Positions 31,641 to 43,690 of a DNA stretch of 64,000 bases are shown in pieces. The notes under the pieces were generated by a model. That model did no database searches. It was given only the letters and a program-made list of their open reading frames with translations, and was not told where the DNA came from. The translations under genes and the position numbers were made by a program. This DNA is from Archivesica marissinica (Eukaryota > Mollusca > Bivalvia > Venerida > Vesicomyidae), in assembly GCA_014843695.1 (NCBI GenBank), contig CM026404.1, forward strand, positions 81,575,541 to 81,639,540, written 5' to 3'. How positions within the stretch are numbered: position 1 is the first letter of the stretch; each line of letters opens with the position of its first letter.

Positions 31641-31729
31641 ACAATTTCCGAATTCTATATTATTACATAGAATATTGTGCTCATTGATAATAATGGAAAT
31701 AGCTACTCCTGATGTGTTGATCTATTCTA

Positions 31730-32912
31730 TCGGCATACTCGAATGAGTGTATTCTATCGGCATAATCGAATGGTTGTATTCTATCGGCATAATCGAATGA
31801 GTATATTCTATCGTCATCATCGAATGAGTATATTCTATCGGCATCATCGAATGAGTGTATTCTATCAGCATAATCGAATGAGTGTATTCTATCGGCATCA
31901 TCGAATGGGTGTATTCTATCGGCATCATCGAATGAGTGTATTCTATCGGCATCATCGAATGAGTGTATTCTATCGGCATCATCGAATGAGTGTATTCTAT
32001 CGGCATCATCGAATGAGTGTATTCTATCGGCATAATCGAATGAGTGTATTCTAATCGAATGGGTGTATTATATCGGCACCATCGAATGAGTGTATTCTAT
32101 CGGCATAATCGAATGAGTGTATTCTAATCGAATGGGTGTATTATATCGGCACCATCGAATGAGTGTATTCTATCGGCATAATCGAATGAGTGTATTCTAT
32201 CGGCATCATCGAATGAGTGTATTCTATCGGCATCATCGAATGAGTGTATTCTATCGGCATCATCAAATGAGTGTATTCTATCGGCATCATCGAATGAGTG
32301 TATTCTATCGGCATAATCGAATGAATGTATTCTAATCGAATGGGTGTATTATATCGGCACCATCGAATGAGTGTATTCTATCGGCATAATCGAATGAGTG
32401 TATTATATCGGCATAATCGAATGAGTGTATTCTATCGGCATAATCGAATGAGTATATTCTATCGTCATCATCGAATGAGTATATTCTATCGGCACCATCG
32501 AATGAGTGTATTATATCGGCATAATCGAATGAGTGTATTCTATCGGCATAATCGAATGAGTGTATTCTATCGGCATAATCGAATGAGTGTATTCTATCGG
32601 CATAATCGAATGAGTGTATTCTATCGGCATCATCGAATGAGTGTATTCTATCGGCATAATCGAATGAGTGTATTCTATCGGCATCATCGAATGAGTGTAT
32701 TCTATCGGCATAATCGAATGAGTGTATTCTATCGGCATAATCGAATGAGTGCTTTCTATCGGCATAATCGAATGAGTGTATTCTATCGGCATAATCGAAT
32801 GAGTGTATTCTATCGGCATAATCGAATGAGTGTATTCTATCGGCATAATCGAATGAGTGTATTCTATCGGTATCATCGAATGAGTGTATTCTATCGGCAT
32901 CATCGAATGAGT
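31730..32912. repeat. 27-bp array, about 43 copies
   Basis: The unit TATTCTATCGGCATAATCGA ATGAGTG (27 bp) has variants (CATAATC, CATCATC, CACCATC). A longer block that includes a shortened unit (TTCTAATCGAATGGGTG) is repeated three times (about 32050, 32122, 32330). As 27 is a multiple of three, frames are open on both strands; none is a gene. Confidence 0.95.
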
Positions 32913-33019
32913 GATGGAAATGATTCTTAAATTGGAATAAAGGAATAATGTGTATTATAATAATTATTATTGTTTTGAACAATTTACTCACTACGTGCAC
33001 CATATGTAGCTTACAGTTC

Positions 33020-33327
33020 AGCAGCCTCCGTGGTCGAGTGGTTATGATCGCTAACATGTAATAATAATAATAATAATAATAAAGACTTTATTTAACATGT
33101 ATGCCACTGTAACCTATCATCACTGATGGTTAAGAGTTCGTGCCCCGCTCAGGACGTGTCTCATTTATATGAAAATGATGGCAGTTTCTTACGGAGGTTG
33201 GTGCACCAAGTACTTGTTAACAGCTGGAGCCTGCCCAGGAAATGTGTTGTAAACTGCCAGCCGGCGATATAGCCCAACCTGGTGCTGATGTAGGCGTAAA
33301 TCCCGAACAAACAAACAAACAAACAAA
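33020..33327 (+). mobile_element. SINE-D copy 3 with an inserted LINE tail
   Basis: The head CCTCCGTGGTCGAGTGGTTA is cut after GCTAACATGT by about ten TAA units and AAGACTTTATTTAA. ACATGT recurs and the SINE continues. The core is intact and the tail is (AAAC)n. The insert is the same LINE 3' terminus seen at 20470-20600, so this looks like an extreme 5'-truncated LINE with a short target duplication. Confidence 0.8.
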
Positions 33328-33397
33328 CTTACGCTTCAGAATTATCTAATGAACACATTTCTTCCAAATATAGAATCAGTGTACAGTGAAGCCCGTC

Positions 33398-33728
33398 GTA
33401 AACGGAACGGCCTAAGGACTGGGGGAGAGGCTCGGTTTGGAGGGATTTCCGGATGAGTGTTGGGTGGATGAACGACCTACGGACTGGGGGAGAGGCTCGG
33501 TTTGGAGGGGATTCCGGAGGAGAGCCGGGTGGATGAACGACCTACGGACTGGGTGAGAGGCTCGGCTTGGAGGGATTTCCGGAGGAGGGTTATGTGGATG
33601 AACGGCTTACGGACTGGATGAGAGGCTCGGTTTGGAGGGATTTGCGGAGGAGAGCTAGATGAATGAACGGCCTACGGACTGGAGGGTAGGCTCGGTTCGA
33701 AAGGATTTCCGGAGGAGGGCTGGATAGT
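33398..33728. repeat. 64-bp GC-rich tandem repeat, five copies
   Basis: The unit includes ACGGCCTACGGACTGGG, GAGAGGCTCGGTTTGGAGGG, ATTTCCGGAGGAG. The base composition is clearly more GC- and G-rich than the surroundings. Confidence 0.9.
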
Positions 33729-33817
33729 TGAAATTTTGAAATGTGTTTTAATAAGAAATGACATTAAATTACTATTAGTAACGAATATATACCTATACAT
33801 CAGCATAACATATTGAC

Positions 33818-36800
33818 TTAATGTCTCTGCTTGCTTATACTAATGTCTCTGTCTCTGCTTGCTTATACTAATGTCTCTGTCTCTGCTTGCTTATACTAAT
33901 GTCTCTGCTTGCTTATACTAATGTCTCTGTCTCTGCTTGCTTATACTAATGTCTCTGTCTCTGCTTGCTTATACTAATGTCTCTGTCTCTGCTTGCTTAT
34001 ACTAATGTCTCTGTCTCTGCTTGCTTATACTAATGTCTCTGCTTGCTTATACTAATGTCTCTGCTTGCTTATACTAATGTCTCTGCTTGCTTATACTAAT
34101 GTCTCTGCTTGCTTATACTAATGTCTCTGCTTGCTTATACTAATGTCTCTGCTTGCTTATACTAATGTCTCTGCTTGCTTATACTAATGTCTCTGCTTGC
34201 TTATACTAATGTCTCTGTCTCTGCTTGCTTATACTAATGTCTCTGCTTGCTTATACTAATGTCTCTGCTTGCTTATACTAATGTCTCTGCTTGCTTATAC
34301 TAATGTCTCTGCTTGCTTATACTAATGTCTCTGCTTGCTTATACTAATGTCTCTGCTTGCTTATACTAATGTCTCTGCTGCTTATACTAATGTCTCTGCT
34401 TGCTTATACTAATGTCTCTGCTTGCTTATACTATGTCTCTGCTTGCTTATACTAATGTCTCTGTCTCTGCTTGCTTATACTAATGTCTCTGCTTGCTTAT
34501 ACTAATGTCTCTGCTTGCTTATACTAATGTCTCTGTCTCTGCTTGCTTATACTAATGTCTCTGCTTGCTTATACTAATGTCTCTGCTTGCTTATACTAAT
34601 GTCTCTGCTTGCTTATACTAATGTCTCTGTCTCTGCTTGCTTATACTAATGTCTCTGCTTGCTTATACTAATGTCTCTGCTTGCTTATACTAATGTCTCT
34701 GCTTGCTTATACTAATGTCTCTGCTTGCTTATACTAATGTCTCTGTCTCTGCTTGCTTATACTAATGTCTCTGTCTCTGCTTGCTTATACTAATGTCTCT
34801 GTCTCTGCTTGTATACTAATGTCTCTGCTTGCTTATACTAATGTCTCTGTCTCTGCTTGCTTATACTAATGTCTCTGCTTGCTTATACTAATGTCTCTGC
34901 TTGCTTATACTAATGTCTCTGTCTCTGCTTGCTTATACTAATGTCTCTGTCTCTGCTTGCTTATACTAATGTCTCTGTCTCTGCTTGCTTATACTAATGT
35001 CTCTGTCTCTGCTTGCTTATACTAATGTCTCTGTCTCTGCTTGCTTATACTAATGTCTCTGTCTCTGCTTGCTTATACTAATGTCTCTGTCTCTGCTTGC
35101 TTATACTAATGTCTCTGTCTCTGCTTGCTTATACTAATGTCTCTGTCTCTGCTTGCTTATACTAATGTCTCTGTCTCTGCTTGCTTATACTAATGTCTCT
35201 GTCTCTGCTTGCTTATACTAATGTCTCTGTCTCTGCTTGCTTATACTAATGTCTCTGTCTCTGCTTGCTTATACTAATGTCTCTGTCTCTGCTTGCTTAT
35301 ACTAATGTCTCTGTCTCTGCTTGCTTATACTAATGTCTCTGTCTCTGCTTGCTTATACTAATGTCTCTGTCTCTGCTTGCTTATACTAATGTCTCTGCTT
35401 GCTTATACTAATGTCTCTGCTTGCTTATACTAATGTCTCTGTCTCTGCTTGCTTATACTAATGTCTCTGCTTGCTTATACTAATGTCTCTGTCTCTGCTT
35501 GCTTATACTAATGTCTCTGCTTGCTTATACTAATGTCTCTGCTTGCTTATACTAATGTCTCTGCTTGCTTATACTAATGTCTCTGCTTGCTTATACTAAG
35601 TCTCTGCTTGCTTATACTAATGTCTCTGCTTGCTTATACTAATGTCTCTGCTTGCTTATACTAATGTCTCTGTCTCTGCTTGCTTATACTAATGTCTCTG
35701 TCTCTGCTTGCTTATACTAATGTCTCTGTCTCTGCTTGCTTATACTAATGTCTCTGTCTCTGCTTGCTTATACTAATGTCTCTGTCTCTGCTTGCTTATA
35801 CTAATGTCTCTGTCTCTGCTTGCTTATACTAATGTCTCTGTCTCTGCTTGCTTATACTAATGTCTCTGTCTCTGCTTGCTTATACTAATGTCTCTGTCTC
35901 TGCTTGCTTATACTAATGTCTCTGTCTCTGCTTGCTTATACTAATGTCTCTGTCTCTGCTTGCTTATACTAATGTCTCTGTCTCTGCTTGCTTATACTAA
36001 TGTCTCTGTCTCTGCTTGCTTATACTAATGTCTCTGTCTCTGCTTGCTTATACTAATGTCTCTGTCTCTGCTTGCTTATACTAATGTCTCTGTCTCTGCT
36101 TGCTTATACTAATGTCTCTGTCTCTGCTTGCTTATACTAATGTCTCTGTCTCTGCTTGCTTATACTAATGTCTCTGTCTCTGCTTGCTTATACTAATGTC
36201 TCTGTCTCTGCTTGCTTATACTAATGTCTCTGTCTCTGCTTGCTTATACTAATGTCTCTGCTTGCTTATACTAATGTCTCTGCTTGCTTATACTAATGTC
36301 TCTGCTTGCTTATACTAATGTCTCTGTCTCTGCTTGCTTATACTAATGTCTCTGCTTGCTTATACTAATGTCTCTGCTTGCTTATACTAATGTCTCTGTC
36401 TCTGCTTGCTTATACTAATGTCTCTGTCTCTGCTTGCTTATACTAATGTCTCTGTCTCTGCTTGCTTATACTAATGTCTCTGTCTCTGCTTGCTTATACT
36501 AATGTCTCTGTCTCTGCTTGCTTATACTAATGTCTCTGCTTGCTTATACTAATGTCTCTGTCTTGCTTGCTTATACTAATGTCTCTGTCTCTGCTTGCTT
36601 ATACTAATGTCTCTGTCTCTGCTTGCTTATACTAATGTCTCTGTCTCTGCTTGCTTATACTAATGTCTCTGTCTCTGCTTGCTTATACTAATGTCTCTGT
36701 CTCTGCTTGCTTATACTAATGTCTCTGTCTCTGCTTGCTTATACTAATGTCTCTGTCTCTGCTTGCTTATACTAATGTCTCTGTCTCTGCTTGCTTATAC

Positions 36801-37405
36801 TAATGTCTCTGTCTCTGCTTGCTTATACTAATGTCTCTGTCTCTGCTTGCTTATACTAATGTCTCTGTCTCTGCTTGCTTATACTAATGTCTCTGTCTCT
36901 GCTTGCTTATACTAATGTCTCTGTCTCTGCTTGCTTATACTAATGTCTCTGTCTCTGCTTGCTTATACTAATGTCTCTGTCTCTGCTTGCTTATACTAAT
37001 GTCTCTGTCTCTGCTTGCTTATACTAATGTCTCTGTCTCTGCTTGCTTATACTAATGTCTCTGTCTCTGCTTGCTTATACTAATGTCTGTCTCTGCTTGC
37101 TTATACTAATGTCTCTGTCTCTGCTTGCTTATACTAATGTCTCTGTCTCTGCTTGCTTATACTAATGTCTCTGTCTCTGCTTGCTTATACTAATGTCTCT
37201 GTCTCTGCTTGCTTATACTAATGTCTCTGTCTCTGCTTGCTTATACTAATGTCTCTGTCTCTGCTTGCTTATACTAATGTCTCTGTCTCTGCTTGCTTAT
37301 ACTAATGTCTCTGTCTCTGCTTGCTTATACTAATGTCTCTGTCTCTGCTTGCTTATACTAATGTCTCTGTCTCTGCTTGCTTATACTAATGTCTCTGTCT
37401 CTGCT
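33818..37405. repeat. 22/28-bp two-length array, about 140 units
   Basis: The basic unit CTTGCTTATACTAATGTCTC TG (22 bp) alternates with a 28-bp form bearing one extra TCTCTG. The left third mixes both lengths and the right part is almost purely 28 bp. The array runs into the second N gap. Confidence 0.95.
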
Positions 37406-38405
37406 NNNNNNNNNNNNNNNNNNNNNNNNNNNNNNNNNNNNNNNNNNNNNNNNNNNNNNNNNNNNNNNNNNNNNNNNNNNNNNNNNNNNNNNNNNNNNNN
37501 NNNNNNNNNNNNNNNNNNNNNNNNNNNNNNNNNNNNNNNNNNNNNNNNNNNNNNNNNNNNNNNNNNNNNNNNNNNNNNNNNNNNNNNNNNNNNNNNNNNN
37601 NNNNNNNNNNNNNNNNNNNNNNNNNNNNNNNNNNNNNNNNNNNNNNNNNNNNNNNNNNNNNNNNNNNNNNNNNNNNNNNNNNNNNNNNNNNNNNNNNNNN
37701 NNNNNNNNNNNNNNNNNNNNNNNNNNNNNNNNNNNNNNNNNNNNNNNNNNNNNNNNNNNNNNNNNNNNNNNNNNNNNNNNNNNNNNNNNNNNNNNNNNNN
37801 NNNNNNNNNNNNNNNNNNNNNNNNNNNNNNNNNNNNNNNNNNNNNNNNNNNNNNNNNNNNNNNNNNNNNNNNNNNNNNNNNNNNNNNNNNNNNNNNNNNN
37901 NNNNNNNNNNNNNNNNNNNNNNNNNNNNNNNNNNNNNNNNNNNNNNNNNNNNNNNNNNNNNNNNNNNNNNNNNNNNNNNNNNNNNNNNNNNNNNNNNNNN
38001 NNNNNNNNNNNNNNNNNNNNNNNNNNNNNNNNNNNNNNNNNNNNNNNNNNNNNNNNNNNNNNNNNNNNNNNNNNNNNNNNNNNNNNNNNNNNNNNNNNNN
38101 NNNNNNNNNNNNNNNNNNNNNNNNNNNNNNNNNNNNNNNNNNNNNNNNNNNNNNNNNNNNNNNNNNNNNNNNNNNNNNNNNNNNNNNNNNNNNNNNNNNN
38201 NNNNNNNNNNNNNNNNNNNNNNNNNNNNNNNNNNNNNNNNNNNNNNNNNNNNNNNNNNNNNNNNNNNNNNNNNNNNNNNNNNNNNNNNNNNNNNNNNNNN
38301 NNNNNNNNNNNNNNNNNNNNNNNNNNNNNNNNNNNNNNNNNNNNNNNNNNNNNNNNNNNNNNNNNNNNNNNNNNNNNNNNNNNNNNNNNNNNNNNNNNNN
38401 NNNNN
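37406..38405. other. assembly gap, 1,000 N
   Basis: Exactly 1,000 N. The left side is the 22/28-bp array and the right side is the 42-bp array already seen at the end of contig 1. Confidence 1.
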
Positions 38406-39222
38406 ATAAATAATAATTATATAAACATGGAAAGTAGTGCTAGATCAATAAATAATAATTATATAAACATGGAAAGTAGTGCTAGATCAATAAATAATAA
38501 TTATATAAACATGGAAAGTAGTGCTAGATCAATAAATAATAATTATATAAACATGGAAAGTAGTGCTAGATCAATAAATAATAATTATATAAACATGGAA
38601 AGTAGTGCTAGATCAATAAATAATAATTATATAAACATGGAAAGTAGTGCTAGATCAATAAATAATAATTATATAAACATGGAAAGTAGTGCTAGATCAA
38701 TAAATAATAATTATATAAACATGGAAAGTAGTGCTAGATCAATAAATAATAATTATATAAACATGGAAAGTAGTGCTAGATCAATAAATAATAATTATAT
38801 AAACATGGAAAGTAGTGCTAGATCAATAAATAATAATTATATAAACATGGAAAGTAGTGCTAGATCAATAAATAATAATTATATAAACATGGAAAGTAGT
38901 GCTAGATCAATAAATAATAATTATATAAACATGGAAAGTAGTGCTAGATCAATAAATAATAATTATATAAACATGGAAAGTAGTGTTAGATCAATAAATA
39001 ATAATTATATAAACATGGAAAGTAGTGTTAGATCAATAAATAATAATTATATAAACATGGAAAGTAGTGTTAGATCAATAAATAATAATTATATAAACAT
39101 GGAAAGTAGTGCTAGATCAATACATAATAATTATATAAACATGGAAAGTAGTGCTAGATCAATAAATAATAATTATATAAACATGGAAAATAGTGTTAGA
39201 TCAATAAATAATAATTATATAA
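38406..39222. repeat. 42-bp array, right part
   Basis: About 19 copies of the 42-bp unit in the same orientation as 11916-12125. Most copies are identical (AGTGCTAG form); AGTGTTAG forms cluster near the right end, as they do near the left end of the other part. Confidence 0.95.
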
Positions 39223-39360
39223 AACGCTCTTTTTTTACCTCCGAGAAAATAAATTATATTGTAGTAAAATAGTGTACAATAAACAACTATTTTGTACTAA
39301 CACCATACAATAACCGTGCATGTTTTATCTAAAATGATATAAATAAAAGTGTTTAAAGTA

Positions 39361-39617
39361 AAGTGTTTGTTTATTATAGTGTCACCCCTATTTAAAGGGC
39401 CAGTCATTTCTGACTTATGAGACACCTCTTTTTTATGAACATCAGTACTTCCCGAATCCTATGCTTGTGTGCCAGACGTCAGGCTGGTAGTCAATCGGTA
39501 ACCATTATTTAACTAGCTGGCGGCTCACCGACTGGCCATATCAGAACGAACCCCTGACGAGATTCGAACCTTCGACCTCCCACCCCGTAGGCGGACGCTT
39601 TAACCTCTAAGGCAAGT
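39361..39617 (-). mobile_element. SINE-E copy 1
   Basis: On the minus strand, GGTCGAAGGTTCGAATCTCG (box B) and a core with GGCCAGTCGGTGAGCCGCCA and GACGTCTGGCACACAAGCAT lead to a 3' end with ATAATAAACAAACACTT. It matches the plus-strand copy at 41468-41735. Confidence 0.85.
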
Positions 39618-39646
39618 AAACTTGATTTATCAATTAGTCATGACCA

Positions 39647-39906
39647 TGCCGCTCTTCTGTGTGTGTTTTACGTTTATTTATCGTCCCTACTGGTTGCCCA
39701 TATGAGCGACGCATCCTGAAAAGATTAGTCATTTTAGATTGTTGGAGGATAGTGCAATGATGCAGACAGAGACCCATTCCGGAGTTTCCTCTGGTTCTTT
39801 TACGTGCAAGGTGTACAGCACCGACACGAGACATCGGTTTAAAGTCTCATCTGAAAGACTGTCAATTGTATTAGGGTCAGACAAGGGATCGAACCTGCCG
39901 CTCTTC
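39647..39906 (-). mobile_element. SINE-A copy 11, 5' truncated, 11-bp duplication
   Basis: The body 39658-39895 is bracketed by TGCCGCTCTTC (39647-39657 and 39896-39906). The copy stops inside box B (GGTTCGATCCC is cut), so the tRNA head is missing. Truncation plus a target duplication shows LINE-type reverse transcription at the target. Confidence 0.9.
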
Positions 39907-40434
39907 ATAAAACTTTGAAGTAAATGTAGATGCTATTTTCTTACTATTGCCGATACAACACGGCTGTTTAGAGCCCAGTTAATTATTGGATCTCCAAACA
40001 ATACGGTATAATCGGGATTTCTTCGGGGGCGCGTGCTTGGAGCCCACTCCTCGCCATTGAACACGCTAGTGTAGCTATGATTAACTGAGCTGATTTACTC
40101 ATGAATACATGTAATTATTGTTGGTTCCCCTTTCAGATAAATATTTATATATATCATTACAAAACTGTTTACATTTGCTGAAGTTTTCGACAGACGAAAT
40201 GCGGAAGATAAATACTGGACAGCGTAAACAAACATAGATTGCTAAGAAATTAAGCCAATCACCGCCTTTGGTACAGGTCTAGAATGCGTATGTACGCACT
40301 CTATGTACCTGTATTCGATTCAATGTGGCTGCTTGCGTCAGTCCGGAAATTTCAGCATACAAAAGGAGTTATAATGAACATATAGCAACAATCTGCCTGA
40401 GGTATATAATACAAACACTGTCGCTCTTCAGTAT
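39907..40434. other. gene-free stretch
   Basis: No gene recognised. Confidence 0.5.
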
Positions 40435-40906
40435 TTAAAGCGACACTACATCAGTGAAAACGCAAATTTCTACAGAATGTATTTTCATATGATATGGTAT
40501 AATTTTGCCTTAAAAAACTGAGAATTTCAACTAATAAACAAACGTCGTATACGCGGTTTGTTGACATAACACAATTATGTAAATAGGGTCGACATCCAAA
40601 GCGTAATACAACTCGTGTATCCTGAATAACACGATTGATGGTACATATTTACCGTTATATCTCACATGTGTGCCTATGTATATTTATGTGTAGACTAATC
40701 TTAGTTAAATTATCTCTAAACGTCAATAATTCAGGAGCATCGATTACCATTATATGAAATCCTACTTTCAATTTTGAAAGTTTGTAGACCACAAAATCAC
40801 TGTTTATTGATTCAATGTTAGTGTTCGAATGTATTCGGAAGAATCTGTAGTAGCAATACGTGAACAATACATTGTGTTGGCTTGCTGTGATGTAATGTCG
40901 CTTTAA
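40435..40906 (+). mobile_element. TTAA-flanked MITE, copy 3, intact
   Basis: The element 40439-40902 (464 bp) has near-perfect terminal repeats, AGCGACACTACATCA and TGATGTAATGTCGCT, with TTAA on each side. TTAA duplication is the rule for piggyBac-type elements, but the flanks also fit a TA duplication and the ends do not start CCC, so the superfamily is uncertain. There is no transposase. It is the reference copy for 4985-5655, 21180-22920 and 48672-49510. Confidence 0.85.
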
Positions 40907-41311
40907 GGATTAAACAACTCACATGTCTCACAAATCTCACAGTTCAATAACGGGCGACACGGCTTCAAACAAAATGAAGCCAAGGACACTTCCATTTCAA
41001 TACCCGAATTGGGAAAATAATGTTGTTAGCCCATGTACGTTATTTCTACTATCATAACAAGACGGAAGTAAAGTACAGTACGGAAACCTCATATATGTTG
41101 TTTTGGCTTCGTAATTCTAAAGAGGTTTCTCATAAAAGTCCACTGTAACCCCCTTGTTTCCTATTAAGCGAAACGTTTACAATTACAGTAAGTCATCGTC
41201 TCTATGGATGCCGTTATCACATGAAACAGGGGGGATATATATATGTACGAATGTCGGTCAAATGTATTAGTACAGAATACAGAATAATTTATTACGATTT
41301 AAGCTTAGTTT

Positions 41312-41410
41312 ATACAAATTTATTTTAGCTCGATTTTGCGAAACAAGTTCTTACAACTTATATTAATCACTCTCGAGACCTCATTACTGATGGAATCCAT
41401 CGCCACGATA
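41312..41410 (-). mobile_element. SINE-B copy 6, 3' part only
   Basis: On the minus strand: ATGGATTCCATCAGTAATGA, GGTCTCGAGAGTGATTAATA, TTTCGCAAAATCGAGCTAAA, ending TTTGTATA. Confidence 0.85.
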
Positions 41411-41467
41411 ATAATAACTTTTATTTCCTCCAATTATAGGAGAGCACAACAGTAAATATTTACATAT

Positions 41468-41735
41468 ACCGTCTCCGTAGCCCAGTGATTAAGGCGTCCG
41501 CCTACGGAGCGGGAGGTCGAAGGTTCGAATCTCGTCAGGGGTTCGTTCTGATATGGCCGGTTGGTGAGCCGCCAGCTAGTTAAATAATGGCTACCGATTG
41601 CCTACCAGCCTGACGTCTGGCACACAAGCATAGGATTCGGGAAGTACTGATGTTCATAAAAAAGAGGTGTCTCATAAGTCAGAAATGGCTTGCCCTTATA
41701 ATAGGGGTGACACTATAATAAACAAACACTTTATT
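41468..41735 (+). mobile_element. SINE-E copy 2, full length
   Basis: The tRNA-like head CCGTCTCCGTAGCCCAGTGA, TTAAGGCGTCCGCCTACGGA, with GGTTCGAATCTCG (box B), leads into the SINE-E core and an AATAAACAAACACTTTATTT end. Confidence 0.9.
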
Positions 41736-42870
41736 TTACTTATACGAATATACAACTTACACAGGAACACACATTTATAGAATATACAATGCGATATATA
41801 TATACATACATATATACATATACGCATATATAATATATACATACACATACACACACACGTACATACACATACATACAAGGAACATATACATGATGTCGAT
41901 GACTGAATCTATATCACGAGTCTGCAGACTGATCCAGTTAGACAACATATAATTATTATGACATTAAAATGTATTCGCACAATACCATGGATACCGTGTT
42001 TAGGGAGTTACATTTATATCAATTTGGTATAAAGGAGATCCAAGTACGATGTGGATCTTGGGTTTATCATACGCATCATGGTATATGTGCCGCGAGATAA
42101 CTTGATAATCATCAGAGATGCCCCTTGCCGAAACGAAATGCAAAGGAACATAAATAGCGTCGATCGTTGAGGCCATATGATACCGTACCATGAATCTGTA
42201 TACGGTCTGTCTATGTTTACAGATTGTGCAACTTTGTATCATTCTATGTAGCACAGATAACGCTATAACATTTCTAAACATGATCACTAAACATCTTATA
42301 TAATATATAGTATATCAATAGCAATACATAGCGTGATATCCTCATCATCCTCAGTTTTATGATGACACAACCCTGATAGAAGATGTAACACTTGATTGCA
42401 TGGACTGCTTTTTATAAACTGACATTAGATGTGTATACCACACACATCCATAATCTTTGTCCATAGCATATGCCTCCATTTAATATTCTGTCAACAATAG
42501 TGAACAACATGTATGTTTATATCATTTACACACTGATTACAGTATTTGCACACCGCAAATTTCCGGTAGGAAAAGCAATTGCCTAGTATTTGAATGGCGT
42601 TATAGCATTTCCTGAACATGTTTGGACTGCTTTTAGAAACTGACCATATTTTACATGGACCGTCTAAGCAAAATAGCCCATATAAGGGAAATTATTAACA
42701 AGCTGCATTCTCTCGTTTTACACTTTCGTTTAACCAAAGTTGTCTAAGGACATTTATTTGGAAAATGACCGTTTGAGATAAAAGCCCACACAACTTCCAT
42801 TAAAAAAAAATCATAGTTTGCAAAAAGTCTATAAATGTCTGGTATAAACCCTTGTATCTGTCTATCATTG
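41736..42870. other. gene-free stretch with TA/CA microsatellite
   Basis: A degenerate TA/CA-rich tract spans about 41790-41880. A minus-strand frame (42000-42287, 95 codons, ending HIVLGSPLYQIDINVTP) has a slightly protein-like C-terminus, but no domain, splice site or polyadenylation signal that I can support. Confidence 0.35.
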
Positions 42871-43395
42871 TCGTAGAGGCAATGTGGAATTTAAATGCCT
42901 TACCTAAGTGCACAATCGTAACGGCTACAGCTAGGCGCGAGCTCGGTATATTTAGCGAATGATGCGAACGTTCTACTACTACACTATGACGCCTTCCATT
43001 TAACGTTCTACTACTACACTATGACGCCTTCCATTTAACGTTCTACTACTACACAATGACGCCTTCCATTTAACGTTCTACTACTACACTATGACGCCTT
43101 CCATTTAACGTTCTACTACTACACTATGACGCCTTCCATTTAACGTTCTACTACTACACTATGACGCCTTCCATTTAACGTTCTACTACTACACTATGAC
43201 GCCTTCCATTTAACGTTCTACTACTACACTATGACGCCTTCCATTTAACGTTCTACTACTACACTATGACGCCTTCCATTTAACGTTCTACTACTACACT
43301 ATGACGCCTTCCATTTAACGTTCTACTACTACACTATGACGCCTTCCATTTAACGTTCTACTACTACACTATGACGCCTTCCATTTAACGTTCTA
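42871..43395 (-). mobile_element. SINE-B copy 7 with twelvefold 35-bp head array
   Basis: The SINE-B body on the minus strand (42871-42969: GGCAATGTGGAATTTAAATG inverse, CCTTACCTAAGTGC inverse) is followed by twelve copies of TTCTACTACTACACTATGAC GCCTTCCATTTAACG (42970-43395). Read on the minus strand the unit is GGAAGGCGTCATAGTGTAGT, a variant of the SINE-B head with box A. The array is thus an amplified SINE promoter region. Copies are almost identical (one differs at a single base). Confidence 0.85.
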
Positions 43396-43436
43396 AAGCT
43401 TATCCTCACAAACATAAATACAATTACAATCACATG

Positions 43437-43690
43437 TATGTGTGTTTTACGTTTATTTATCGTCGCTACCGGTTGCCCAAATGAACGACGCCTCCTGAAG
43501 AGATTAGTCATTTTAGATTTTGGATGGTAGTGCAATGATACAGACAGAGACCCATTCCAGAGTCTCCTCTGGTTCTTTTACGTACACGGTGTAAAACACC
43601 GACACGAGATCTCGGTTTAAAGTCCCATCTGAAAGACTGTTAATTTGATTAGGATCAAGACGGGGGATCGAACCTGTGATCCATTTACAG
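43437..43690 (-). mobile_element. SINE-A copy 12
   Basis: Core and 3' blocks are intact. Box B is present (GGTTCGATCCC), with one base inserted before it. The head beyond box B is missing. A CAATTACA motif occurs on both sides. Confidence 0.85.

Noticed and set aside
13126..37405. CRISPR-like regular arrays
   Set aside because: All arrays are contiguous tandem repeats without unique spacers, in a eukaryotic, intron-bearing context.
42000..42287. 95-codon minus frame ending HIVLGSPLYQIDINVTP
   Set aside because: The tail looks protein-like, but no homology, splice border or polyadenylation signal could be supported, so no gene is called.
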